This document shows positions 12,721-26,456 of a stretch of 64,000 bases of DNA, piece by piece (the stretch's first letter is position 1; each line of letters begins with the position of its first letter). The position numbers and the translations under genes were made by a program. The stretch is from Sphagnum compactum (Eukaryota > Bryophyta > Sphagnopsida > Sphagnales): positions 18,841,872 through 18,905,871 of the forward strand of contig OZ234497.1 in assembly GCA_965153455.1 (NCBI GenBank), read 5' to 3'. The notes below the pieces were generated by a model that was given only the letters and a program-made list of their open reading frames with translations, ran no database searches and had not been told where the DNA came from.

Positions 12721-13835
12721 TAAGACATTTGAAATCATGTGAATATCCATAACATAGTCACAAATTCAATTGCAAAGTCAAGTTCCACATAGGCTACATG
12801 GGGTCCACATAATACTAATGATTATTCATTATAGAGGTTGAAAAAATGGATTGTAATTATAAAGGCATGATATTGTTGATTCGACTTTCATGTGACATGG
12901 TGTCGTTTGCAACTTGTAATTGTGTAATGGTAGCTATCTTTAGTGATTAGACCTTTTTCAATCATAGTTGTTTGTTCTGAACAAAACCCAATCATAAATT
13001 GAATGGTTAATCATTTTCTAATTTTCATCTAAATATTTCAAATGCATGTGATTTTATCATAGTTCCTTATATTGTCAATGAAGACATTGACCATTCCTTT
13101 TAGTGCGGATAATTGTGCTGACCCTATCTTTAATGTGCAACCAATTCCTAAGATGGGTAGCAAAGTGTTATCCTTGAAATGAAAGGAAGTTGAGCCAACT
13201 TCAAAGTTGGCTCATGACAAATAGGGGATTGAAACATGAAGTGAATGCGAATGAATGCAAACACATTCACGCATGAAGTGGAGGTGTGTGGGAGTCAAAA
13301 GGAAGCATTTTTAGGATTCCCAAATCAACTTTCACTTTAGGAGTTGGAAATCTTGACATACTTGAATTGGACCTTAATTTGAATTAATAAACCTTATTCA
13401 ACTTGGGCACTCTTTAAACCATTGGAGTAAATGTTTTGAATACTATATAACAAAACTAAGGTAGCATTGGACCAAATCCAAGATCCTAAACAGAAGTTAC
13501 GACCATTTAAAATAATGGAATGAAACTAAAATGACTCCTAATGACCAAATTGTTTAATAGAGAAAACAAATTAACTTCAATTTGGAGGCTTGATCTACAC
13601 AATTGGAAAGTTTTTTTTAAAGGCTAATCATTTCTTTTCAAAGCTCTTGAATTAGAGGTGAAATAAAAAAGTTATGAACTTCCAAAGTGATGGGAATCAT
13701 AATTAGTGAATTGAACTTGACCAAAATGCTAGGTGATGATATTACCCAACATGATCCATTATAGTGAAAGTGTAATGGTCCATAATGAATATACAATCAT
13801 GTACAAGTTTGTACAAAGCATGGGTGATGGGGAAA

Positions 13836-13860
13836 TCCACCCAATGACCAATTGGGTGGA
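13836..13860. other. Perfect 10-bp hairpin
   Basis: TCCACCCAAT, a 5-base loop GACCA, then ATTGGGTGGA. The stem is perfect. It stands alone in non-coding DNA and no role is evident. Confidence 0.5.
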
Positions 13861-15859
13861 ACATTCTAATGGTTTAGGACACATATTCTAGTAGTTAATT
13901 TTTAAGACTTGTTTTTGAAGTCCTATGAAAAAAATATCATTTGAATCAATGTAGCCCCTAGGGGAACTATAAAATATAGTATAGGTAGGAGAGTGGTGAA
14001 AGTACATTCATCAATTAATGAATTGGGGGTGCACCCTAAATTTCTTGATTGGGAGACCTAAGAAGTGGACTTGGTAGCTTGGGATTGGTTAAAGAGGGCT
14101 TAAATAGTCCATAAACAATGCTAAAATGGTAACTTAAATTATTTTAGATATTTTATACATGTTGTATTGCTTTTAAATTGAGTAACATGCTACATAATAT
14201 ATAATAAACATTGTGGTACAAGTATGAATTGTTCATGAGACTTTGGAATTAAACATAATGTTAATCATGTGAACTAAGCAATGGTTAATTACATTTCCTC
14301 TAACTTTTTGATTTATGAATGTGAATGATAAATTCATGCCTCCTTGCCAAGTTTGGGCCATGGTGTGTTTTATGAATGTGAATTGCCTTGTGGCTTGTTC
14401 ATGCACATTTTGGTTCCAAATTACATTGATTGTTTTCTTTTCTTGTTTTGTGCAATTTGACATGATTGTGAGCCCAACTTAAGAGCTTGAACCTTCATCC
14501 CATCCTAAAACTCCCACATCTTTTTTCATCATTGGATTTAAAAGTTGGATTCTCAATTTTCATATCGTTACAAAGTCATGAATTGGTAGGGTTCTTTATA
14601 ATATTACCTTGATAGCATTTAATAAACCTAGGTGGTGCATTAACGTGTTAATCTTTTCCAAATATGAAGAAATTGATAAACGGCCAAGTCCTTGGAACTA
14701 AAGTTGAACAAAAACAACTTAAAAAACTTGTTTGAAACCAAAAAAAAAACATTGTATGATTTATCTTGAAATAACATTCGCAAGTCCAAACCTAGGATAG
14801 TCAAATAAAGGCCCTGTTGCCACCTTTTATGTGAGCACTCCTCCAAAATAGTGGTATTTCTAAAATAGCTACTCCAACTTTTTTCATGTATTTATTTTCT
14901 GTTTAAATTGCTTTCATTTCAATACACACAAAAAGAAGATCTTGAAAAAATGGTGCAGAATCCTACATTCCAACATTGCACAAATAGTAAAGAGCTTAGC
15001 AAGAATGCACCAAAAAAAAATGTAAGACTAATGCACAAAAAGACAAAGAACTCAACTTAAGAATGAAAAAAGAAGAGCAATGCACAAACCAGAAATATAA
15101 AGAGTAAAAACAAAACACATAAATAAAAAAAAAACAGAAACATAACAAAAGGTGCCCTACAACCTTAGAACCCAAAAAAAGACTCAAACCCTAAAAACAT
15201 TATGAACAAGCTGGATCATGAATTTTGCTTGTGCTATTTTAGGAGTACCCCTATTTTGTTGTTTACTATACTAGTTTCAATCAAAGCACCCCAAAAAAAA
15301 AAAAAAAACAAACAAACTAGTGTGAAGTGGGTATAATGAATTTTATGTATTGGCCAAGGTTTAAAAATTAAAGAATTCATTTAACATATGTAAACACAAT
15401 AAAGGATATGTAGGCTTGAAAAGTTTTCCAATGTTTTTTGCAAAATTGTGAATCTAGATTTAAGATAAATGACCAACATGTACTCTTGTCACAACATAAG
15501 GGTAAATAATTACCATTTGTCCTATGCTTAATTTTATGATACGAGTGGGTGAATGTAGGGCAGATGAAAAAATCTTAAATTATGTGCTTACAAAGTTTGG
15601 CACATTGACACATTAATTGTCCAAATTAGCATTGCAGATATGAATGTCATCAGATGAGATTAAGAACATGATAATGGAAAGGATAACATATCACCATCTC
15701 CATTGGATACAGGAATAGTGTGTGAGTTCTTGACCCTTTCTTCAGACAGTCCCATTCGCAGTACCTCCCACTATCCTCTCTCCGGGATGGGGAGACACGA
15801 GGAGAATGAGGGAAGTAGAGCCAGAGTGGAGACTAATTCAAAGAAGCACGGGCAAGGCC

Positions 15860-18040
15860 CCAACATTGCCATTTCATTTGTCGCCAGGCTCATCAGTCTC
15901 ACTGCTACGAGTGAGATTCGCTATGAGGGCGTTTGATACACTGTCGACAGTGAGAATGACAAACATTGCACTGCGAAGTGGTGTGTTGCTTTAAAATTTT
16001 GAGCTTTAACTCCTTTTTGGTTTTTTCTCGTGTCACATTGGAAGTGCTTGCACGGTCGACTGTGGATGGCAACATGCTAGAGTTTGTGGCCAGGCTATTG
16101 TCTCTTTCTGCTTTGGAAGCCGGGGTTTGAAGCAAGTTAGGGTTTCGGTTTTACTATTCCTGGCTTGAAGGAATGGTTGTTTGCATACTGTGTGGTTGAG
16201 TTGTTTGGGTTGCAGAAAATACTGAGGGGTATCTGGCTCTGGAATATCCTCTATTGAGACAAAGGGTTGGTATGAATTATGGGTGGATGTCATTAGTGTC
16301 AACAACCAGGGTTTCATTTCCCATATATTTACGGTCTCCAAGCAAAGGTGCTCATTGCTTTGGACCATATCATAAGAGGTCTATTTTGGTTTGGCTTGTG
16401 AGTCATATTGTGCACCATGCTCTGACCCATCACAAGCTGACTGCTGAATTGTTCCAGCACTGAGCTACTATAGGAAGGATAAAGTGGCTATCTGGAACAT
16501 ATGAATCTCTTGAATTGCCACTGTATTTGTTTGTATTGGACTATACTAGTAGAGCATAGATTTTGATTGCTACAGAATAGGCATTATTCTTGGCATCTTT
16601 TTATGGCCTTACATGATTGTTCCTGGCAATTCCTCTATCAGAGGCCATAGCCTCTGTTTGTTCTCATCAGTGGTCGGTATATTGGTGTTGGGCCAGTTTG
16701 TGTCTTTGAGTATAAAGAAAGTAGCAGAATACAGGAGCAATCAGCACAGTTAACCATCAATTAGCTATATATCAGTTTGCTAGTTCACACAGTCTAATTT
16801 CAATTTTTTGCAGCTGGAATTGGGCTGGCACATGGAAATGTCTTGTAGTTCTGTTATGGTGTCTTAACTTTTAAGATGCCCTTGGAGTGATCTCAGTCAA
16901 CTGCAATATTTCTCCAACTCATGTGGGCAATGGCAATGCCTACAGCCAACATGATGTGGAATCCTTTGGGAAAGTGCTGCATGTCCTTACATTAGGCCTA
17001 GGGATGGGCTTCCAGCCAGGAACTGAGATCAGAGGAAATCTGTCTGTACCCTTGTTGCTTCTTGCTTGCTGTGAGGAATCTCTTTCTTGGCTGGAAAGTT
17101 TCCGGGGATGGAGATACAACGAGAGAGAAGCTCCTTACCAGCACTAGCAGCTCCTCTGCAGAAGGAGCTTCAGCTTCTTCAAACTCAGCTGGGATATCAG
17201 CAGCAGCAGCAGCAGCCTATGGGTTGTGGGGAAAGCTGCTGGAACCCTATGAACTGACCTTCATAGAGGCTCGCAGTGCATCATTTGGAACAGAGGGTTG
17301 AAAAAAGGATGGCCCCCAGATCCCAGCAAGTGACAAGGTCTATGATTATGTGATTTTCAGCATTGAAGATATTGAGGTGGTTATCAGGCTTCACTGTCTT
17401 ATGTCATGGTTGCAAGTTGAGGAGGCAATTGTTGGTGTTTCAAAGGAAAGGAGATCTCAGTGCTTTCTTCTGTGAGGCTGGAGCATGCATTTACCAGGTT
17501 GATGACAACAAAAGTTTTCAGTTGTGACAGGCTTTGTTGTCAATATGGTCTGAGCAGGACTTAGAAGTAGAAGTAAAGTCATATCCACCACTACACCCCC
17601 TCAACTCTGCCACTGCTCCCTACTAATCCTGCAATTATTTCAATTCAGGTTAGTGGTCAGATGCTTGTTCCTTTCATTTCTTTGTTGATCTTCTATTGTT
17701 TGATCAAATATGCTCCCAAGACAAGGTATCATCAATTGGATTGAATACAGCAATGATATGTGCATTGGTGGCCATTTGTTCAAGCATTACCAGTAACAAT
17801 ACCTGGCAGCATCCTCTCATGGGTCATATATTGGTGGGATACTCTCAGCAGGGTCATTGGCAGAGGCAAATGGCCCACCACCTTCATATTTTGGGTTGCC
17901 ACCAGCTTACAGGGCTGGGATGCCATCTCCTGGCCCATGGGGGCCCGCATCAACTCCAGCACCAGGGGCAAATGGCATATTGAAAGGAGAGGGGAAGTAC
18001 AACATATTGAAAGATATCTTTCATATCATGCAGGTATGTA
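15860..18040 (+). pseudogene. LSM14/DCP5-like (decapping and mRNP assembly) pseudogene
   Basis: Pieces of a DCP5/LSM14 family protein appear in order. At about 15880-15936 is the start of the LSm domain (LISLTATSEIRYEG), followed by a TGA where the family has Leu and by a +1 shift into TNIALRS. At about 17262-17370 is the second LSm exon: FGTEG, a TGA in place of Arg, KKDGPQIPASDKVYDYVIF. Near 17615 is NPAIIS, then at 17857-17990 a Pro/Gly-rich stretch containing NGPPPSYFGLPPAYRAG in a shifted frame. In the family the protein binds mRNA in P-bodies and promotes decapping. Here at least two stops and two frameshifts rule out a full product. The retained intron-like gap (about 1.27 kb) argues for a DNA-level duplicate, not a retrocopy. 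The FGTEGRKKDGPQ-type motif makes the family assignment strong. Confidence 0.72.
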
Positions 18041-18237
18041 GTAATATGCAGTTATTCACTTTGATATCATTATCTTAAACTAAAAATGTGTTACAAGATA
18101 TGGTATCATATAGATGAGGCTTGAAACTTGTTTGCTGTATCCAGATACATAGTTATCAGTTAAAGGTTTGATGTCTCTGTTATCACCAACTACTATTTAT
18201 GTGGTTGTATGCTGAAACCAAATCTAACAAAAGTCAT

Positions 18238-19660
18238 TCCATCTGGGTACTTGGACTTTGCAGCAAACTCTATGATACACATCCAGATGTTGATTCACCA
18301 GACAGGGCCAATCTGGTAACAATCAAGCAGCTCCTATGTCATTACTTATTTGACAAACTTTGTAAGACTTTGGCTGATGCAACAGCATGGATATCGTGGT
18401 CCATCTTTTTGAGACATTCAAAGATCCTATCACAATTTGGAAAACCTTGCAGAGACAGTGCAGGAGGTTGAGATACTTGTTGGTGATGGTTGTGATGCCT
18501 GATGGATCCAAGTGGCCATGATCTTGGCAAACGTGAAAGAGCATTTTGCATCCTTGGCTTTTAAACTAAGTCTGTACTTGCAACTTCTGCAGAACAATTT
18601 CAACGAGAGTGAAGACAATGTTGTTGAGTGAACTTTGAGATCAAAAGTGGAGTGATGATGTCAAGCATGCAGAATGTCACTTTGATGAGGAAGCAAAGGA
18701 AGATAGACAACTCTTAATATCAAGATTGATTCAAATTGGTTTAAGTGATCCAGAGAATCTCATCAAAAGATTAGAGATCTCCTCTAATCAAGCTACTTTA
18801 TTGTGGTACAATGTACAGGAGTATTTGGTGAGTGCCAACCGGTCAAGTAGGAAAGGGAGCATCTGCAACCGTGCACAAAGTTCTGTGGCTTGGAAAACAT
18901 TTTGCAGAAAAGTGTTTCATGGACTAGAAAAGAAAGATATGAAACAGGAAGCATTTCTTCTTGTGGGATTGTCTCACCCAAAAATATTTTGCCCTTACTT
19001 TGTTATGTTACCAAGGATCAAAGTCGTTCCCTTTTTATGGAACCAATGGATCTGGGGATCTTCGTCCATTGATTGCTCAAAAGAATGGAGGACAATGAGA
19101 CCCTTGATGCCCAATTTGAGCTTCTCGAAGCAGTTGACATCATGTTGCAAAATTGCCTACATCAAAACTGTGTGGTTCATTGAGATCTGAAATCAATGAA
19201 CATTCTTGTCAAATGTGATGAACAAGAAAGGCATGTGTATGCAAAAGTGGCTGATTTTGGGCTCTCCAAAAGACAAGAATGAGGCTGTACCTACACCAAG
19301 CTAATGATGGATTGGGGCACAACTTGATGGATGACACCAGAACTGTTTGGTGAATCAGAGGATCATGTTGGTCCAAGTGGTCAAGTGGGTCGAGTTTATC
19401 ATTGAAGTATCCCTTCAAAGTTGACATCTAGAGCTTGGGAGTGGCATGCTATGAGATTTTGACAGGATGTGTCCCTTTCTACAATTCCAAACTGAAGAAG
19501 CTTCAGAAGAGAATAAAGGATGGTTTGAGGCCAGATAAACCTGAACAATGTCCTGAACAACTGTCCACCTTGGTTTTGACCTGTTATCATCCCAACCCTG
19601 CACAGCCTTCATTTCTTGACATTTATGGCACTTTGGCATATATGTGTCTTTCATGTTCAT
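18238..19660 (+). pseudogene. Dead copy of the hydrolase-kinase gene's kinase exon
   Basis: This aligns along its length with 3043-4500 of the hydrolase-kinase gene, from 'tacttggactttgcagc' to the C-terminal kinase lobe. It holds only the kinase exon; the DCP5-like relic abuts it upstream, with no hydrolase exon between. It is broken repeatedly. The HRD arginine is a stop (CATTGAGAT, CGA to TGA), the activation-loop TTRWMAPE has become TT, stop, WMTPE, and several indels shift the frame. The DFG triplet survives (ADFGLSK, near 19250). Several stops are CGA to TGA changes, the mark of decay at methylated CpG sites. Confidence 0.85.
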
Positions 19661-22600
19661 CACACTTGATGAGAATGTTTATTGATTTCAGATCTTGATG
19701 GCGGGCAAAAGCCCATCAGGGCTTGAAATGGTGCTAAAGGGTCTTGACATCCAGCCTGAGATTTCCACCTTGGACTCCTCAGGTAAGGCTATATATGACA
19801 AGTTTATTTTCTCTTTAATGGTTCAGGGTGGGCTTACTTTTCTTTCATGCTTGCTGATTTGTTGCTGTCAGGTCTGAAGTATCTTTAACTTTAGTATCAA
19901 GTTATCTCTCAATTCTATTCAGGTTGACTTTGTTTGCAAGTATGGAGAGATTCTCAGTACTTATGAAGATATGTGATAAACAAAAGAAGTCTAGGATTTC
20001 TGAAACTGTACTACAAGGGATTATCCCAAATGTCTTCCCCTGATTCTCTCCTGCTGCTTTCATAGTAGCAGACTGAAGATATGTTTATGTCATAGGTCAA
20101 TGGAAGAAGAATGCAATCTAAATTCCTAGGTAGCCATATCTTAGGTAGCTGTTTTTGCCAGTGTAGGCCATTGAGTCATTTATTTAGATCCTGCAACATG
20201 TCTAATGGGATTGGAGATGTGAACCTACGATCACTTGTAAACCAATCTTTGACCACTTTGCAATTGACTTCACGCCATGGGAATTTTCTACCAGGGTCTG
20301 AGAAGTTGGTTTTGGGGTCTGATAACTGGTTGTGAAGTCACACATGGGTCCTGCAGCTGATTCAAAGGAATTAATGGTGGTGGTAGAAATTTCAGATGCT
20401 GAACTTTGTTGGATGCAATGGATTCCCTGGGTGTAGAGGTGTTGATGTAGAAGGTATGGCGCATAAGGCAGGTCGAACATTTTCACTCCTCAAGTATGCT
20501 CTTTATTGGTGCTTAAACTCCTCATTTTGCTTAGTCTTAAACCCTTGTGTTGCCAAAACATCCATCTCCTTAGTTCCAACCTGTGCATGAGCAACGCAGC
20601 AACACTGTTTGTCAATGTAAATCATGTCCAGTTATGAGGCCATTGACACTCTGGTAATTCTAAGCTGTCCAAAATGGATTGTGAAGTTTATGATATGTTC
20701 ACTGTTGCAGATTTAATATGAAGGCAGGTGGTGGAGCAATGGGCTGAAGTAGTGTAGAGAAGAGCTGCCAACAGTAGCCCTCAACTGCAACAGAAGGCAG
20801 CAAGGAACGAACCTTGGCTGCAAGTAATCTAGAAATGTGACTAAGATTGCAGAGGTTTTGCAACATAGTGATGGACTTGGAGCTGATAATCTTTTACAGC
20901 TGCTTAAAGAAACTGGTCCAGCAACTACCAGGTACACCTTGGTACCTCGTCTGTCGAACATCTGTTTCTGTCACACTGTTGACTGAAATTCAGGCTTTGG
21001 GTGTCCTCACACTGTCCTCTTCTGCTGGCTGCAGAAATGCTTTGAGCTCACAAGCTCCTTGGCAGCTCCACAACTGGACTTTGGAATTGCAATTTGTGTG
21101 AGTGTAATCTTCATCCTGAGTAATAGCAGTTTCATCAAAAGTTTTCTTGACAACAAGGTGATGTGTCTCTTTCAGGGAAAGAAATATTGTGACTCTGGAA
21201 TGGAGAAACATGACTTATTTCGATCTACAAGGTTTCTCAATCCAGCAATGAAGAAGAATTTTGTCTGAATGTGAATATGGTCGCAACCTTGGACCAAGGA
21301 GTTGGATGTGGAGGATTTGTTCAGGAAGGAGTTTAACATTAAAATTGCAGCTGTATCATCTTTCATTGACACATTGCACAGTGATTGTCTTCTACTGCAT
21401 CACTCACCATGGAGATTGACATTCCCACGGTACTGTTTGATCTAAACCTTGGTTGTTTTCCACCCTCCCTCCACTCCTCTGAGCTCCTTCCAAACGTCAC
21501 TCTGTGTTTGTGGCAACGTGTTCAACTCCACCTCATAAAAGGTGTGGTCCTGCTCTATCAGAAATATGTTGGTGGGAAGGACCTGGTTCGGAAGAATAAG
21601 GGGAAGAGTCACTTACAATTAGGCATGATAATGAACTCTTGTGCCTTGGTTGCAGAGTCAAAGCAAGGATGAAGATACAGGGCTTGCTGAGATGGACACA
21701 ACTGAAGCAGCACCTGTGGCCAGGGACTGCACATACATCAACAAAATGGGAAGTTTATGATGAGGGGATGCAGAATCCCCATGTCAAATGGGCTGGAGAA
21801 ACACAAGAAAAAGCTTGGAACAGCAGCTCCTGGCAGCAGACGCTAAGGCCAAAGATGGCTATGATTTGATTGTTCACTCTCAAGTGGATTAACAAAATGT
21901 CCTAGCCAGGTTCTCACAGAGCATGAAGATGACACTGGTGAAGGGGGATATGGTCGATAGAATCTTGACCAGTGGTCCAAGATTAAGAGCAACAATCTGG
22001 CCAGGACACTCATTTACAATTTCATGTGGAGTCATGAAATTGCATGTCCTGAGAGTCTGTTTGTGTGTGTTCCATAAAGCATGTGAAGAATCACGTTTGC
22101 ATTTCTCTTTGAAGATCTTTGATTAAGTCCCTTGGGGCTTGTTCGGAGAAGCACACTTGTTAAAATCGTGAAAGTTTCAAAGATTGCTGAGGGGAGAACA
22201 ATGTGAAAAATCTGCTTCATCCATTCACATGGATCTATACTTGTTAACAAGATAGGGGTTATGTGATGAGCTGAATGGTCTGTCACAATTTTGTTATGGA
22301 TTGATTTGTTGTACAATTACAACCCAAAGTAAGACCTTCAGCAGGATGTGCAAACTAGGATATTGTAAGAATCGAGGCCCCTTATACCAAGGTCTCCCAA
22401 TGGGTGCCAGCTTCAGCCGTAACGCAATAGCCCTTGTGCAAAGGGGCAGAACAGTGCCTTGTCCTCTGCCATGAAAAAAGAAAGACCAAAACCAGAAGCC
22501 ATTTACATAAAAAATGAGGGGCTCCTCTCAAGCTTCAAAAGCTCACCAAAAAATGATAATAATAAGAAAAGGAAAAGAGGAGGGGGGTGGGGTTTTGACT

Positions 22601-22827
22601 ATTGAAAAAAAATCAGGGGCAGCAGCGTGAAGTTGTTGGGCAGAAGTTTTGGCAGACCAGAAAAAACTTCATGCATTAGACAGATATAAAATAAAATTGA
22701 GCAGCTCGAAGCTCATTTGGCCAATGCACAGGGTGAGATGGACTTGGCAATTCAACATGCCATATGTGCCATTATGGTATGTCAAATTGTCATTTTAATG
22801 TCATATGTCCCAATAAATATCACATAT
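19661..22827. other. No recognised gene; one duplicated intron fragment
   Basis: Base composition is more gene-like than in the AT-rich stretches around it, and short frames occur, but none shows a domain I recognise. Continuation of the DCP5-like relic was looked for and not found. Bases 19862-19980 match 1461-1580. Decayed coding DNA of unknown origin is possible. Confidence 0.5.
19862..19980 (+). repeat. Duplicated intron segment (second block, copy 2)
   Basis: Collinear with 1461-1580 in the first intron of the hydrolase-kinase gene, same orientation. Here it lies downstream of the kinase relic, whereas in the intact gene it lies upstream of the kinase exon. Confidence 0.55.
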
Positions 22828-23150
22828 TAGAGATATCTGTAAAGTCACCCTGTCTTTGGGCCTCCTTTCACCCCCTACCCTCTTTTAGTGGTATCCGTAA
22901 AGTAAGGAAATTTTATTAAATCTCAATATGGAATGCTGAAACTCAGTGCGAAAAGCTGAATCTCAGCATTTAAGGCACAAGTTTCGAGTGAAATTAAAGT
23001 AGCTGTACAGGTAGGAGCAGTGAAAAATCCATGTAGGCCTAGCAGCAGTGGAGGCGCTCAGAATAAAAGAAAGACAGGGTGAAACTCAAGAACCATCAAA
23101 ATTGCTGGTTTTCTAAGTTTCACGAACACCAATTACGGATATCTCTATTG
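22828..23150. mobile_element. Possible MITE with imperfect terminal inverted repeats
   Basis: AGAGATATCTGTAAAG at the left is mirrored by GGATATCTCT at the right. Further in, CACCCTGTCTTT on the left is matched by AAAGACAGGGTG on the right. The interior has no coding frame. The terminal match is interrupted, so the ends are approximate. Confidence 0.35.
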
Positions 23151-25318
23151 TACATAATAATTACACTTTTTTCTTTCAATTTCATGAGGTAGGTGGACGA
23201 GCGATCCTCCATAAGAGGACTTAACCAAATCTGTCTACAGGTCAGAGAAACGAGTAGAATTCTTTATGTACTGGCAACTTGCAAGGACCTATAGTCTAAA
23301 TATGGTGAACTCCACATTTTTTTCCTGGAAATGTGGCAAAATTTCGGGATGTTTTCCCAGAAAATTCTTTGCAGAAGTAGCAGGCCCTTTTTTTTCCACC
23401 AAGTCACGAAAATTTGCCCAGAAAAAAACAATGATTATAATGGATAAAAGCACAAAGTTTACCTCATACATGTCATTAGCCACAAATTTGTGTAAGAAAA
23501 ATCACATTGTCTTATTGTGTTTGGCAAAGTGAACTTGAAAACATGAAAGGTGAACTTGGAAAAATACCCCAGCAAAAGGATTCCATATGCTGGATCTACA
23601 AGTCTATTGTGACGATGTAGTCAGAGTTTGAAATCACACATGGGAGTGACATGGTGCTATACAATGATGCCTAATATGAATGGGAGGATGATCAAGAGAG
23701 GGTCACAAACATTGCCCCAAGTCTCATTCTTGCAAACATGGAACCTTTATGTTCCCCCAAGGTATGGCGGTGTTGGTTTTCTTGAATGCCATGAAAATAT
23801 TGTCCAAATTAGTATTCTATTTGTGGTTTTTACAAAAAAAATAAATCAAAGGGGCCTCCAGTGGTTGTAATGGGTGGGGTGGCCACTAGAGGGTGTAATG
23901 GATGATGGATGACATTAATAAGTTGGACAAATTTGATGATGGAGTTTATTTGCTCAACATTAATGGAATCAAGTAGATGGATGATTCTAAACTTATGATA
24001 TTTAAATAAATCATACAATTTCACTTTATAAAAGGATGAAATTGACAAGTTGGGAAAAACTATGACACAAAACAAACTCTCCAAATGAAATTGATAAGAT
24101 GAAAAATTGTAATAACTAGGTGATTCAGTTAACCATGGCAAGCTTGGTAAATGGGGAAGTTTACGGTCCGGATCAGGTCATTGAAGTCCTCAACTTTGAT
24201 TATCAAGGCGTGTTGTAGACCGCGTTGGATTCAATTTGGTGCTCCTATTTAATGTTTGCCAATTTTTTCCTCTTCTTTTCCTTTGTATGGTCTTCATCCT
24301 TTCTTCTTGGTTGCACCTTGTATTTTCTAACATTACTCTGGCTGCATCATATTGAACTTCCAATTACACAACCACAAATGCAGGTGTCAACACAAATCCT
24401 TACTAATCAAAATGCAGTTCACCGTATAGAGAGGATTATTATTTATAATCTATGGATTTTGTGTGGATCAGATCCCTCCGAATCATTTCATGAGCTCCCA
24501 TGATCAATAGAGGGCATCATCAAGACATAGTTTTAAACTAAGGATATTCTCATCTTGTCCCACTGGCTTGTTTCCTGAACACCCCACCACACAATCCCAG
24601 AAATTGAAGGTTTTGACAAGTGGTTGAATTGCCAAACTATAACAACACATAACCCAAAAAGTTCACGAAACAATGTGCACTCAAAGCTCCCCCTATAGAC
24701 AAGTATTCACCCCAATTCCCAGCCAAATTCCCAACAACTCGCACATTCTCATAAAGATGGAGTTTCTCCCAGGCATATTTACTCCCAGAAATTTTGATGC
24801 AGACACTAACCAGCTCCGTAATCCCCTGTAATTTTCATCACTTCCCTGATCTCATGCCATCAAACTCAGCATAGCCAAAGACAAGAAAAATAGGAGACCC
24901 CAAAAACAAAATACCCAGTTTGGAGAATTCAGCTTCTCCGTGACCTGTCCACAAAACATCTGCAGCTTCTACTTCAACATTCTTGCTCTAAAAACTTCCC
25001 CCCACCAAGAAAGCGAAACAGGTACTTACGTTCCAGTTGTAAGCCATGCTTGCTTTTCTCCTCCACCATGTTTTCAGATGGTTTTAAATTGGACTTTGTT
25101 TGAATCTTTTGTAGAAAACTTGGAAATCAAAGGTTTGTGGATATGGAAACTAGGTTCAAAACCTGACAAAAGGTTACATGATTATAAAGAAACTTAGGAA
25201 CTGAAATTAGAGGCCCCATCAGATTTTTGTAAAAACCCAGATCTGGAAGCAAAGGTTATCTTCAAAAGTTGGAAGAAGAAAACACTGGTTGAGACTCGAG
25301 ACACTGGACACTGGACAC

Positions 25319-25372
25319 CATCACAAGTTTCAAGCACTTCATCACAAGTTTCAAGCACTTCATCACAAGCAA
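25319..25372. repeat. 21-bp tandem repeat, about 2.5 copies
   Basis: The unit 'tcacaagtttcaagcacttca' (split here by its 21-base length as tcacaagttt plus caagcacttca) is repeated head to tail. It produces the short duplicated peptide seen on the minus strand; no gene is implied. Confidence 0.65.
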
Positions 25373-26456
25373 TGGTAATGCTACAAGACATGTTGGTGTC
25401 TCACTTCCATTCTTACCACAATGGTTAAGGAAGCCAAAAACTGATGTGGCCTTAATATACTCAACAATGATGACCTAGTGCACCCTGTTTAAAAGAAAGT
25501 GGACTTTGGCGAAAAGCTCCCACCTTTTCAAGTATTCAACCCTCTGAGTCATTTTGGAAGAAAATGGGAGTTTGTTGCTCATGTCCTCTGGAAACCATTC
25601 ATTCATAAAAAAGGGGAGGAGGAGATGAAGATAGAAGGAAACATGTTGAACACTTTGAATGAGTCAAATTGCAACTGAGAATTTGACTGAAAGTTTAACT
25701 TTAAAAAAAAATTCCTCATAAAAATTCCAAAGAAACTCCACATTGAGTACCTTTCAGTGTTGATCTAGCATATAAGCATTTAAATTCAGGCCCTATTTTT
25801 TATCAATGTACTTTTTTGTTTTGTTTCGGTTAAGTGTTGATCTCAACTTGAGCTCACTACTTTACAGGAAAATTGTTGCTATTGAACCTGAGTCCTCTTT
25901 TTTTTCGGAAATCTTTATTGCATGCGTAAAGTCTCGAAAATTTATGATCAATAGCCCCAGTTTTTGCGATAGTTTTGAAAAATTCTTGAATGAGAAGATG
26001 TCAAACAAGAAGGAAACCTTTCCTGAAATTGTAATAAAACGGAGAGAAGCTTCCTGGGACTCTCCAATCCATGGCTTGGTGGTGATATAGGTAGTGTGCT
26101 TCATAGTAATTAGTTTGGTGGGACAACCTTAAAAAAAAATTTCTCTTGGTGATAGACCTCTCTGATTAGCTCATCACCCAAAACCAAAAACCCACTCTTG
26201 ACACACTGACAGAGTCCTAAGATAAAAATTGTCCACTAATTGGCTTGCCACTGATTTACATGAAAAATGTGAAACTTTAAAAATCTCAATGCAAACAAAC
26301 AAGTTTTATTTACACTAAGCATGCAACTCTGTTGTTTCTCCATAGCACAAAGAAAAAGAAAAGAACAAAGAAAAAAAATGACATGAAAGCAATGAATTCA
26401 TGAAAAATGTTGATTAAACTAAAAAGCAAAAAAAAAAACCCTCTAGTTTTATGTAC

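Larger units (their letters stand above)
9219..15859. other. Gene-free AT-rich DNA
   Basis: Only short frames with biased composition occur, and none shows a recognisable domain or splice-linked coding. The stretch includes a TAGG-rich tract at 12560-12720, a perfect hairpin at 13836-13860 and a poly-A tract near 15290-15310. Confidence 0.6.

Noticed and set aside
19661-22320. Continuation of the DCP5/LSM14 pseudogene past the kinase relic
   Set aside because: The family's FDF and RGG-type C-terminal motifs were looked for in all frames and not found.
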